Positions 25,001-32,231 are shown, counted from the stretch's first letter. The stretch: DNA of 34,445 nucleotides from Lachnospiraceae bacterium (GCA_029062885.1 JAIDPH010000282.1:1-34445); one strand, 5' to 3'. The notes: generated by a model not told the origin, from the sequence alone. A program made the numbers and translations.

Positions 25001-25051
25001 GCTTCATTATACCGGATAGCAAAAGCATTTATTTCAGTTATTTCAGATTAA
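22007..25051 (+). CDS. Giant flagellar-locus repeat protein with FliK-like C-terminus (DUF6240-like)
   Basis: A 1014-residue protein lodged between two flagellin genes. It resembles, from memory, the DUF6240 proteins of Lachnospiraceae flagellar loci. There is no signal peptide or membrane helix. The body is acidic and helical, with about seven imperfect repeats each opening with a pattern like hxT-x-x-N/T-h-x-x-A, starting near residues 158, 252, 348, 440, 558, 669 and 769. The last part (about 855-985) is beta-rich, with IPVEINGETTSIHLKVL and TENYGKVAAEFSI, resembling the C-terminal domain of the hook-length protein FliK. The ATG at 22007 is preferred to GTG at 22001 (GGAG 8 bp upstream). 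A role in hook/filament length or flagellar export is inferred from context. Confidence 0.75.
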   Translation: MKITFDNSNTNQNVDKVMTTTYRDTHTEKTKQTSAFALDISGTVMDNTAYKGQGKTAEDVMQYAGQIDVATQRDYMTVMSNSMSTEDFSRMMKEGYHIGDMDVEEVVTIVDKIKSELIKGGTQVAGYTDQIDAETLEKITGSEAFARELCNQFAKHDVPITKENVIDAKKAYDRATELQEMTEGAIKYMVENQMAPTIDNLYLANHSSTADGDRQGRGYYSDGSGYYAKKAEEFNWQQLRPQMEKVLTEADLEVNEETLEDAKWLIEKGIPLTPEAVDRLYQLDNLTLPRDDEQILSTIAAAISDGKSAGAADLVDGKSSFEKAAEYVERFEYITDEAVDKTVADGKELTLSNLEEAQKQLVDVRTSTEKNSEDNSITTTNVLAELPENISARRQLEEVRLMMTVEANRKLLESGYSIDTTELEKLVDDLRRIEDWQKQRLFNEENVERALEKASLYTETRSKVSELPYMPIDVVGRFKVSDEDFTLNQVHIDGSALRNHYDEAKEKYEAWMTTIREDLGDSINKATQNADDILKDMGLETSEENRRAVRILGYNSMELTEENIQSVRESDMELRRVIDKMTPAVVLQTIRDGKNPLEMTVPELNDYLDSMQYARNQENEKYSKFLYKLDKNKEINEQERTAYIGIYRMFRQFEKNDGAAVGALLNMGVELSFKNMLSAVRSSKKVGMDFLVDNDFDGIDAIEKNMSITTQIESGFRKYYRDIVADIADRMAKQEASLEKEYHEEQLKDCRQACEAEDAIIEELLHNRQPISTNNLEAANMLLNNRGFLFKKLNELTDSANESKVKAAVAKLTESMIDKDSLQEAYEEMQQVFEEALEEAQYDEGISYIDLKTIQSCRKQLTLAVNLAQEENYHIPVEINGETTSIHLKVLHDKEDSGKVKATFSTENYGKVAAEFSIRNNKISGYIACSTSEGCESLQGKEEDLRAELKKNFADILQNDTEFGSIGVIHSKELDLNGFSAKETQNGQEADNTSSVQTASLYRIAKAFISVISD

Positions 25052-25082
25052 TAATTACAGGTCTTGTAAGGAGGAATACAAT

Positions 25083-26567
25083 ATGAGAATCAACTATAAC
25101 GCAACTGCAATGCGTGCCAACAATGCATTAAATGTAGCAGATAACAGAGTATCTTCATCTTTGCTGAAACTTTCATCAGGTCTGAAAGTAAACCGTGCTA
25201 AGGATAATCCGTCAGGATATGCGATTGGGCGTAGAATGGATGCGCAGATAGAAGGCGTTTCCGTAGCCACACGTAATGCCAATACAGGTATTTCCATTAT
25301 TGAAACATCGGATGGAGCACTGACTGAAGTACATGAGATGTTGCAGAGAATGAACGAACTGGCAATCAAGGGAGCTACAGGAACCCTTACTACGGCTGAC
25401 AGAGCGACATTGGATGCAGAATTGGTTCAGCTGAAACAAGAAGTCACAAGAATTGCCAAGGATACGGAATTCAATGGGCAGACGCTTTTGGATGGAACTT
25501 TTGATTTGAAGGGTTATACTAATGATTTAAGTATAAAAGTCGGTTATTATAGTGATGATGTATTGGTTAAGAAGTATACGGTTGATGCGTTGACTGTTAT
25601 CTATAATGATGACGGTAAAATTGATATGGATAGAACCAATGCCACTTTTGTTCCGGGAGCCAATTTCCCTAAAGGTTCAGAAATTACTGCCGTAGGAGAG
25701 AACTGCGTTACGATTTCGGACGGTAATGGATTTGAAATTACGCTGGATATAGTAGAAGATAATCCAACACATATTTTAGAAGCGGAAAATAATAGCGCAG
25801 ATACTGTTGCAAGCGTTAGCGTTAGCGATGCAAGGGAACCAATAGTCGAAGGCGATTTTTCAATAACATTGGAATATGATAACAGTACTCCTCCACAGCT
25901 TACGGTGCAGGCAGGCAATGATGCGACTACAGAATTTCTTGATGGAGCAACAATCGGTAGAAGCGGTAATAGCATTAGTATTAGAAAAGGAGAGGAAGTA
26001 GTAACTGTTCAATTAACAGGCGATGCGGTAGATTTATTGGATGGTACTAATATTGCGGGTAACAATCCTAATCCTGTTGGTACACGGAGTCCCATTAGTA
26101 TAAATATTAGTGTTGAAGATACTGGTGAGACCTATGTTTCAAGCAGAAATCTTGTACTGGATATCACCGGCATTGGAGCTATGGATACGCAGATTGGAGC
26201 TAACGAAGGGCAGACTTTGGCAATCCGTATTCCTACAATTTCATTGCAAAGACTGGGACTCACCGGTGCTAACCTGATGACTCAGGATAGCAGTAGCGAT
26301 GCAATTGTAGCTGTCAAGTCAGCTATTGCATATGTATCAGCCGTAAGAAGCCGCCTCGGTGCATATCAGAACCGTCTGGAGCATACGGTCAGCAGTCTGG
26401 ATATTACGAGTGAAAATATGACCGCTTCATATTCCCGTATTATGGATGTGGATATGTCAGAAGAGATGACAACTTATACTTCACAGCAGGTTGTTTCACA
26501 GGCAGCGGTTTCCATGCTGGCACAGGCGAATGAAAGACCTTCACAGTTGTTACAGCTTTTACAGTAA
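25083..26567 (+). CDS. Flagellin (second copy, medium length)
   Basis: Filament subunit of 494 residues. The N-terminal domain starts MRINYNATAMRANNAL and holds KLSSGLKVNRAKDNPSGYAI and MLQRMNELAIKGATGT; the C-terminal domain has AYQNRLEHTVSSLDIT and ends with ANERPSQLLQLLQ. The central part (about 150-400) is a variable, Asp/Thr/Asn-rich domain unlike that of the 660-residue flagellin upstream. AAGGAGG lies 7 bp before the ATG. The gap to the upstream repeat-protein gene is only 31 bp with no promoter, so it is probably read from the sigma-28-like promoter at 21915. The two flagellins share only the terminal domains. Confidence 0.96.
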   Translation: MRINYNATAMRANNALNVADNRVSSSLLKLSSGLKVNRAKDNPSGYAIGRRMDAQIEGVSVATRNANTGISIIETSDGALTEVHEMLQRMNELAIKGATGTLTTADRATLDAELVQLKQEVTRIAKDTEFNGQTLLDGTFDLKGYTNDLSIKVGYYSDDVLVKKYTVDALTVIYNDDGKIDMDRTNATFVPGANFPKGSEITAVGENCVTISDGNGFEITLDIVEDNPTHILEAENNSADTVASVSVSDAREPIVEGDFSITLEYDNSTPPQLTVQAGNDATTEFLDGATIGRSGNSISIRKGEEVVTVQLTGDAVDLLDGTNIAGNNPNPVGTRSPISINISVEDTGETYVSSRNLVLDITGIGAMDTQIGANEGQTLAIRIPTISLQRLGLTGANLMTQDSSSDAIVAVKSAIAYVSAVRSRLGAYQNRLEHTVSSLDITSENMTASYSRIMDVDMSEEMTTYTSQQVVSQAAVSMLAQANERPSQLLQLLQ

Positions 26568-26629
26568 ATTAAAAAGGCGTTGGCTTTTATAACTTCACGA
26601 TTAATTGGAAAGGAGTGCGTCAATCGTAT

Positions 26630-27106
26630 ATGACAAAGGAATTAAAGCAGGAGTATACGTTAAGAATTACGCAGGCTAATAAGACACAGCTGATCACTAT
26701 TCTGTATGAGATGATATTGACTTATCTGGATGAAGCAAAGACGGCGCTTGATGCGGAAGATAAATCTGAATATAAGGCCGCTATTCGTAAAATAAGGGGT
26801 TGTATGAATGAACTTACAGCATCGCTTCATTTTGAATATGAGATTGCGCAGAATCTGTTACAGCTCTATCTGTTTATAAACAAGGAGCTGGTACATGCAA
26901 GTATGCATTATGACAAAGAGAATCTGGAACATGTTGAAGCAGTTATTAAACCGCTTCATAGCGCATATAAACAGATTGAATCGCAGGACGTATCCGGACC
27001 GGTCATGGGTAATGCCCAGACGGTTTACGCCGGACTGACATATGGCAGGAATACACTGTCAGAGAATATTGCAGACCCTTCTGCAAACCGGGGATTTTGT
27101 GTTTAG
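26630..27106 (+). CDS. fliS: Flagellin export chaperone FliS
   Basis: Small helical chaperone (158 residues) of the FliS family, which binds the C-terminal D0 helix of newly made flagellin and hands it to the export gate. Family pattern seen: YTLRITQANKTQLITILYEMILTY near the N-terminus and ALDAEDKSEYKAAIRKI after it, with a long C-terminal tail that is probably disordered. Two starts are possible: GTG at 26615, inside the ribosome site, and ATG at 26630, 14 bp behind AAAGGAG. ATG is preferred, although the spacing is long. It lies directly behind the second flagellin gene, as expected for a chaperone-client pair. FliD, FliW and CsrA are not in the window. Confidence 0.88.
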   Translation: MTKELKQEYTLRITQANKTQLITILYEMILTYLDEAKTALDAEDKSEYKAAIRKIRGCMNELTASLHFEYEIAQNLLQLYLFINKELVHASMHYDKENLEHVEAVIKPLHSAYKQIESQDVSGPVMGNAQTVYAGLTYGRNTLSENIADPSANRGFCV

Positions 27107-27119
27107 AATATTTGAGAGT

Positions 27120-27157
27120 TTAAGCGCAGGCCATTTGGCTTGCGCTTAATTTATATA
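27120..27157. terminator. Terminator between fliS and the convergent carboxypeptidase gene
   Basis: TTAAGCGCAGGCC (27120-27132), loop ATTT, GGCTTGCGCTTAA (27137-27149): a 13-bp stem with one G-U pair, followed by TTTATATA on the plus strand. The right arm contains the stop codon of the minus-strand gene. Confidence 0.8.
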
Positions 27158-28399
27158 TGCATATAGTGCAGCTGCCGGCAATACAATGCTGTGCTGAAGC
27201 CATATGTTAGGGTACTGAGTTGCCGGAAGAGGACATGCAACATTACCTGTTTCGAAGGTAATGGAACATACGGGAGTGCCATTGCTGTATATATAATCAA
27301 GATAACTGCCGGTCATTATGTCTCCGGCGGGCATTTTTTTATAAGGGACAAGCGACAGCATATATTTTGAAAAATCTTTATGAAGCTGGTGGTAGCCGGT
27401 TCCTGCGACATCGTAGTATGCGATTTCACCCATGGAGTGATAGCTGATGATGATGGAAGGGCTATACTTCTGAGTGACAGAAGCAAGTGCTGATGTCTCA
27501 GGCTCTGAGAGCGGAGCAGCTCCTGCATATTCAGAATAAGAGGGCAGGACAACTTTTGCATCAAAACCAAAACCTGCCGGGAAGTTTCTGTTAAGGTCTA
27601 CACCGTGGGCGTTTGCTTTCCATTCTTTAAGATAATTTTCATAGGAACTTTTTGTGCGCATAGTGAGGATGTCACATTGATAGCAGGTGCGTACGGTCTG
27701 TATCAGCTCTGATGAACGCAGTCCGCTTTCCCCAAACTGACTGATTGCAATGCCGTCAGGGTTTACCATAGGTATGATATGTATTGCAGCATTGGAGAAT
27801 AGCTCGCGGTAGCTTATACCGCCATAAGTTCCGCTGTCATAATACTTAAGACAATACTCCAATTGTTCCATTACAAGTAACGGATTGGCGTATTCGCGGG
27901 CATGTATGCCTGCCTGTATCAGTATGTGTTCGGTGGCGTTTTCATTCCCCATGACAAGCTCATACAGTGCTCTGTTATCGACAGAGGTACCGATTGTATT
28001 GACATGAAGCAGACCGGGGTATCTTGCCTGAAGCTGCCGGATATCTTCCACCATTTCTTCATAAGTATACATATCGTAATCACATACTATGGCGTCAGCC
28101 TGCTTAAGATATCTTACATCTACATAACCATCCAACGCTGTGCCATATATGCTTATCCCGGCACATGAATCCATAGGGCCTGATATAACCTGAACGGCAG
28201 TTCCGTCAGGCAGAGTAGCTATGGGTTTTCCTTTCATGGAAGAGTCGGCATATACACTAAGTCCCTTTCCGGAGAATCTGACATAACAGGTTGGAAACGA
28301 GGACACTTCGGATGCTGTTGCCTTAATCGGGATAAGAAACGAGAATAATAAGACAGAAAATAAAAAAAATATCTGAAAAGGCTTTCTATAAAGATTCAT
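27146..28399 (-). CDS. Secreted SH3-domain / M14 zinc carboxypeptidase
   Basis: Exported metallopeptidase (417 residues). It has an N-terminal signal peptide (Lys/Arg then a hydrophobic run to about residue 24, with a likely cut after the Ala-Ser-rich segment), a bacterial SH3-like domain (about 38-98) and an M14 carboxypeptidase domain (about 108-417). Catalytic residues are visible: zinc ligands His166 and Glu169 (HARE) and His321 (SYHSMGE), substrate Arg271 in DLNRNF, and general base Glu383 in TFETGN. The SH3 domain suggests wall binding; M14 members with this layout often trim peptidoglycan stem peptides (D-glutamyl endopeptidase type) or other peptides. GGGGAA precedes the ATG at 28399. 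It has no operon partner. Confidence 0.92.
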   Translation of the reverse strand: MNLYRKPFQIFFLFSVLLFSFLIPIKATASEVSSFPTCYVRFSGKGLSVYADSSMKGKPIATLPDGTAVQVISGPMDSCAGISIYGTALDGYVDVRYLKQADAIVCDYDMYTYEEMVEDIRQLQARYPGLLHVNTIGTSVDNRALYELVMGNENATEHILIQAGIHAREYANPLLVMEQLEYCLKYYDSGTYGGISYRELFSNAAIHIIPMVNPDGIAISQFGESGLRSSELIQTVRTCYQCDILTMRTKSSYENYLKEWKANAHGVDLNRNFPAGFGFDAKVVLPSYSEYAGAAPLSEPETSALASVTQKYSPSIIISYHSMGEIAYYDVAGTGYHQLHKDFSKYMLSLVPYKKMPAGDIMTGSYLDYIYSNGTPVCSITFETGNVACPLPATQYPNIWLQHSIVLPAAALYAYIN

Positions 28400-28477
28400 T
28401 GCGTAATTCCCCTTTATTCAGTAATATGCTTAAACGCAATATTAATGTTAACATGGGAGATTATGATAAGTCAAATT

Positions 28478-28762
28478 TTATATAAGACTGCTTTTCTCAG
28501 AGAGATTACCTTCGATTTCTTCGAGCAGTAGGCCACTCTTTTCGGCATGCTCTAACAAATACTTATATCTTTTCATAATAGAGTTTACTTCATAAATATA
28601 GCAGTCTATCAAATCCGGATCGGTTACATTATCGAAACCGGAGTAAGCGATTTCCAAAGCACGTCTGGTCTGAACCAGCTCTTCCCGTATAGATGGCTTA
28701 CAAAGTTCCACTATGTCCTCTGTATTGGTCTGATTGGATTTTTGATGAAATAAAATCTTCAT
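28478..28762 (-). CDS. YaaL-like DUF2508 protein
   Basis: Small soluble protein (94 residues) matching the DUF2508/YaaL pattern: a helix with LVQTRRALEIAYSGFD, then the signature DPDLIDCYIYEVNSIMKRYKYLL. Function unknown. AAAGGAG lies about 13 bp before the ATG, longer than usual, but no closer start codon is in frame. In many Firmicutes yaaL is co-directional with bofA; here the two face away from each other across 185 bp. Confidence 0.82.
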   Translation of the reverse strand: MKILFHQKSNQTNTEDIVELCKPSIREELVQTRRALEIAYSGFDNVTDPDLIDCYIYEVNSIMKRYKYLLEHAEKSGLLLEEIEGNLSEKSSLI

Positions 28763-28947
28763 ATTAGAACCAATGCTCCTTTCATTGCCCGCTAATTTGA
28801 GTACAATAAATCTTTCTTAAAAAAGTATAGTCAAAATATGGAAAAAATATTCCGGTTATATTAAAGCGCAATTGTGCATATAGATTAGTAAAAATAAATA
28901 AAAATGCCAAGCAGTATGACATAAAGATAAAGGAAGGATGGATAATT

Positions 28948-29220
28948 ATGGAAAAAATAGGTAGCGTAGCGGCTATTTTAGTTGTATGTACTCTGGTACT
29001 TGTAATAGGTGCATTCGGAAGAAAAATTGAGTGGATTATTAATTTTGTTTTGCGTGCAACATTGGGAACGATAGGAATTTATTTTCTGAATAATTTCCTG
29101 ATAGCAAGTAATATTTCAGCTGCTGTAGGCATTAATCCCATGACTGTTTTGACATCCGGAATCCTTGGATTTCCAGGGCTTATAGTGCTTTATGGCATTA
29201 ATTTTTTCAAAACATTGTGA
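28948..29220 (+). CDS. bofA: BofA-family pro-sigma-K processing inhibitor
   Basis: Small membrane protein (90 residues) with helices at about 5-22, 30-52 and 70-88 and the family ending GILGFPGLIVLYGI. In Bacillus, BofA holds back the SpoIVFB protease that activates sigma-K in the mother cell; in Clostridia the family persists even where that checkpoint is weaker. AAGGAAGG precedes the ATG. Its presence fits a spore-forming lineage. It lies upstream of the Tad promoter and is probably a separate unit. No good vegetative promoter was found in front of it, which would suit a sporulation sigma factor. Confidence 0.9.
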   Translation: MEKIGSVAAILVVCTLVLVIGAFGRKIEWIINFVLRATLGTIGIYFLNNFLIASNISAAVGINPMTVLTSGILGFPGLIVLYGINFFKTL

Positions 29221-29256
29221 GGTTTTCACAAAAAAGATTTTTTTATCAAAAAACAC

Positions 29257-29285
29257 TGGACAAGATTAAATGATGCATATATAAT
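29257..29285 (+). promoter_or_regulatory. Sigma-A promoter TGGACA-17-TATAAT for the Tad operon
   Basis: TGGACA at 29257-29262, a 17-bp spacer and perfect TATAAT at 29280-29285. Predicted start near 29292, giving an unusually long leader of about 144 bases before the first gene. Confidence 0.7.
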
Positions 29286-29291
29286 TCGATT

Positions 29292-29430
29292 TACAACTCA
29301 GGAATTCTTACATTGCGTATATGGCATTTATGATAACAAGTGCCATATCACATCAGTTAAAACTGCTTCTGCAGTTATCAGGGAATATCTTCCAATGATT
29401 CCGTAGAGTCGATTTTTTACAAAGGGGGTG
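29292..29430 (+). ncRNA. Structured 5' leader of the Tad operon, candidate riboswitch/attenuator
   Basis: Pairings seen by eye: GGAAT (29301-29305) with ATTCC (29398-29402) and CATTG (29311-29315) with CAATG (29393-29397) form a bulged closing helix. Inside it are ATATGGCA/TGCCATAT (29319-29326 / 29341-29348) and AACTGC/GCAGTT (29361-29366 / 29371-29376). The first hairpin loop carries TGATAAC (29331-29337), complementary to GTTATCA (29374-29380), a possible pseudoknot. Competing with the closing helix, TGATTC/GAGTCG (29396-29401 / 29406-29411) forms a short terminator-like stem followed by T6 (29413-29418), just before the ribosome site (29422-29431). No known class was recognised; c-di-GMP-I and -II consensus bases are not evident. 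Confidence 0.5.
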
Positions 29431-29435
29431 GTCTG

Positions 29436-29969
29436 ATTGGACTGACTTGCTATCACATTCTGTTAATTCTATTGCTCATAGTAGCTGTCATTATGGATTA
29501 TAAGCATGACAGGATACCTAACGGCATAATTATGTTTGGTACTGCCATCGGTTTTCTTTCCCACTCCAGAGGAAATGGCTGGCAGTGTATATTAAGTGCC
29601 GGTGTTGCTATACTCATTTCCTTCTGTATTTTGTATCCTTTATTTCGTATTGGAGGTATAGGAGCCGGAGACGTGAAGCTGTTACTTATGACAGGCAGTT
29701 ACTTTTCGGTTGATATGCAGCTTCATATCATGATGTTTTCTTTTATTATCGGAGCGTTACTATCCATTGAAAAAATGATATCGGAAGATAATTTTAAAGA
29801 AAGAATGCAATATTTGTGTTCATATATGATGGACTTGCTGCGTACAGGGCAATGGAAATTATACGGAGAGAATCTGAGCACGAATTACCATAAGTACAAA
29901 AGCAATAAAATACATTTTGCGTTACCGATTTTTTTAAGTGTAATGCTTGGATTAGGAGGAATATTTTGA
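29436..29969 (+). CDS. Prepilin peptidase (TadV/CpaA-like, A24 family)
   Basis: Membrane aspartyl peptidase that removes the leader from Tad pilins. The catalytic Asp pair is present: Asp in IMDYKHDRIPN (Asp21 from this start) and Asp79 in GGIGAGDVKLL. Start choice: the first standard in-frame start codon is TTG at 29472, but that lacks a ribosome site and cuts the first membrane helix in half. A strong AAAGGGGGTG (29421-29430) lies 5 bp before an in-frame ATT at 29436, from which the helix is complete (LILLLLIVAVI). ATT is taken as the likely start, CTG at 29442 being the alternative. First gene of the Tad operon; its stop overlaps the next start by two bases. Confidence 0.82.
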   Translation: MGLTCYHILLILLLIVAVIMDYKHDRIPNGIIMFGTAIGFLSHSRGNGWQCILSAGVAILISFCILYPLFRIGGIGAGDVKLLLMTGSYFSVDMQLHIMMFSFIIGALLSIEKMISEDNFKERMQYLCSYMMDLLRTGQWKLYGENLSTNYHKYKSNKIHFALPIFLSVMLGLGGIF

Positions 29970-31015
29970 AACAAAAGATTTTTGCAGTCTGCGATTTGGA
30001 AGAGACTTATGCATTTCGGATGGCTGAGTATATTGTAGATAGGATATCGATGCCGTATGTTCTGCATCTTTTTACCAAAACGGAAGAATTACAGCCTTTC
30101 TTGGAGAGGCAGGAAATTTCTGTTTTGATGATTGGAGAGAGCGCCATACGACAGCTAAAAATAAAACCAACTGCGCCAAATATCTTTATCCTTCAGGAAA
30201 ATGCAGAGGAGAGCGGGCAGGTAGATGAATTGTTGGCAGAGACTGAGAGGGGAACTAACTATAAGTATATAAATAAATATCAGAATCCGGAGCAGATAAT
30301 ATGTGAAATGCTGGAACAGATTACAGAGCTTAAAGTATGGAGTGAAAAAAAGCAGGAACAGGAATTAAAAATAAAGGTAGTAGGGATATACTCACCGGTA
30401 CGAAGATGCCTGCAAACTACATTTGCTCTGACGATGGGGCAGCTGATAGCCAGAGAACATAAAGTACTATATCTGAATTTTGAATGCTTTTCAGGATTCA
30501 GTAATATGCTCCATAGGGAATTTCCTGCAGATATGATGGACATGGTCTATTACTTTAACTGTGCCAAAGAGAAGATCTCTACCAGACTGCCCTCAATCGT
30601 ACAGAACATAAACGGATTGGATTTTATTCCGCCGGGAGAAGCCAACCTTGATATGCAGGGAATTACAGGAGAAAAATGGATAGAACTAATAGAAACAATT
30701 GGGAAAATAAGTGATTATGAATATCTGATTCTGGATTTGACAGATGGAATGAATGGACTGTTTGAGCTGCTGTCGCGTTGCTATAAAATTTATACGATTA
30801 CGAAGGATGACAGTTTTGCCATGGCTAAGATGAATCAGTATGAGAAGATTTTACAGCTGAATAAGTTAAACGATATTGCAGATAAAACAGTGAAATGCCG
30901 TTTTCCATTTTTTGAAAAAATACCATCGGATATGAACCTGATGACGCATGGCGAACTCGCGGGATATGTTAAGGCAATTATAAAAGAGGATTTATATGAA
31001 AAACAGACAGGATGA
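29966..31015 (+). CDS. TadZ/CpaE-like pilus assembly protein with degenerate P-loop
   Basis: Tad-system MinD/ParA-superfamily protein (349 residues). Residues 1-120 resemble a receiver-like domain; 130-349 have the ParA-like fold pattern. The Walker A site (about 138-152) reads GIYSPVRRCLQTT, lacking both lysines of KGGxGKT, and the later DLTD segment stands for the Walker B-type Asp. TadZ proteins place the pilus machine at a cell pole, and atypical nucleotide sites are known in this family. The TTG start overlaps the previous stop (TTGA at 29966-29969) with AGGAGG at 29954-29959, so translation is coupled. Assignment rests on context and fold pattern. Confidence 0.78.
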   Translation: MKQKIFAVCDLEETYAFRMAEYIVDRISMPYVLHLFTKTEELQPFLERQEISVLMIGESAIRQLKIKPTAPNIFILQENAEESGQVDELLAETERGTNYKYINKYQNPEQIICEMLEQITELKVWSEKKQEQELKIKVVGIYSPVRRCLQTTFALTMGQLIAREHKVLYLNFECFSGFSNMLHREFPADMMDMVYYFNCAKEKISTRLPSIVQNINGLDFIPPGEANLDMQGITGEKWIELIETIGKISDYEYLILDLTDGMNGLFELLSRCYKIYTITKDDSFAMAKMNQYEKILQLNKLNDIADKTVKCRFPFFEKIPSDMNLMTHGELAGYVKAIIKEDLYEKQTG

Positions 31016-32231
31016 TATAAGAAAACAGTTACGTGAAACGTTGGCGGCGAGCATTGATTATTCCAGAGAAATATCTGATGAAGAGATGCAGGAGCTTATT
31101 GACGAGCTGCTTATAAGGGAAGGCAAAAAACAGGCGTTGACTTTGAGTGAGAAAGAAAGTCTGCGTAAAGAACTTTTTCATGCAGTCAGAAAATTGGATG
31201 TACTGCAGGAACTTATCGATGACACTGATATTACGGAAATAATGATAAACGGACCGGATAATATTTTTATTGAGAAAAAAGGCAGATTAATACATTCGGA
31301 GATGAAATTTGAAAGTAAAGAAAAGTTAAGTGATGTGATTCAGCAGATTGTAGCGACCTGCAACAGAGTCGTCAATGAATCGTCTCCTATTGTTGATGCC
31401 CGGCTGGAAAACGGTGCAAGAGTTAACGTGGTTTTAAATCCGATAGCTCTGAACGGACCGATTGTTACAATTAGAAGATTTCCGGACAAGCCAATTGTCA
31501 TGGAGGATTTGATTTCATTTGGTTCGATTCCGGAGAATGTATGCCTCTGGCTTAAGGATTTGGTGAGGGCGAGATACAACATTTTTATCAGCGGCGGAAC
31601 AGGTTCGGGAAAGACAACCTTTTTGAATGCGCTATCCAATTATATTCCTAAGGAAGAGCGAATCATTACCATAGAGGATAGCGCAGAGCTGCAGATTCTG
31701 AATATTCCTAATATAGTCAGGCTGGAAACAAGGAATGCAAATGTAGAAGGTTGTAAGGAGATTACTATTAGGGATTTGATTAAGTCTTCACTTAGGATGC
31801 GTCCGGATAGGATAATTGTTGGCGAAGTCAGGGGAGGTGAAGCTTTTGATATGATGCAGTGCCTGAATACGGGGCATGACGGTTCCATGTCAACAGGGCA
31901 TGCCAACAGCTCCGGAGACATGCTATACAGATTGGAAAATATGATTTTGATGGGGATGGATCTGCCATTAAATGCCATAAAGCAGCAGATTGCTTCCGGA
32001 ATTGATATTATTATTCATCTTGGCAGACTTCGGGATAAATCCAGAAAAGTATTGGAAATTGTGGAAGTTCTTGGCTTCGCGGAGGGAGAGATTAAGCTGA
32101 ATCCACTGTATCGGTTTGAGGAAAAAGGTGAGGATAATGATGGCAAAGTATTGGGAATATTACAGCAAAAAGGAGAACTGACTTATGTTGAAAAACTTAA
32201 AGCAGCAGGGATTCGGACGAGCGAATGTTGA
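30996..32231 (+). CDS. CpaF/TadA-type secretion ATPase
   Basis: Hexameric ATPase that powers Tad pilus assembly (411 residues). An N-terminal helical domain (1-60) is followed by the CpaF-type N domain, then the motor: Walker A GGTGSGKTT (Lys206), the Asp box around ITIEDSAEL, Walker B region RIIVGEVRGGE, and His box with TGHDGSMSTGHAN. All catalytic motifs are intact. The ATG at 30996 overlaps the tadZ-like gene by 20 bases and is preceded by GAGGA. Its last 47 bases overlap the tadB-like gene. It is the clearest marker of this operon. Confidence 0.95.
   Translation: MKNRQDDIRKQLRETLAASIDYSREISDEEMQELIDELLIREGKKQALTLSEKESLRKELFHAVRKLDVLQELIDDTDITEIMINGPDNIFIEKKGRLIHSEMKFESKEKLSDVIQQIVATCNRVVNESSPIVDARLENGARVNVVLNPIALNGPIVTIRRFPDKPIVMEDLISFGSIPENVCLWLKDLVRARYNIFISGGTGSGKTTFLNALSNYIPKEERIITIEDSAELQILNIPNIVRLETRNANVEGCKEITIRDLIKSSLRMRPDRIIVGEVRGGEAFDMMQCLNTGHDGSMSTGHANSSGDMLYRLENMILMGMDLPLNAIKQQIASGIDIIIHLGRLRDKSRKVLEIVEVLGFAEGEIKLNPLYRFEEKGEDNDGKVLGILQQKGELTYVEKLKAAGIRTSEC

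Noticed and set aside
26568-26629. Terminator or sigma-28 promoter between the second flagellin and fliS
   Set aside because: AAAAAGGC/GCTTTT pairs only with a bulge, and no CCGAT-type -10 box is present. Read-through into fliS is more likely.
28866-28877. Palindrome-like GCGCAATTGTGC between yaaL-like and bofA
   Set aside because: Short and imperfect, with no adjoining promoter or U-tract. Likely chance.
29292-29435. Known c-di-GMP riboswitch in the Tad leader
   Set aside because: Considered because such RNAs often precede pilus genes in Clostridia, but the conserved class I and class II core bases were not found, so it is reported as an unknown structured leader.
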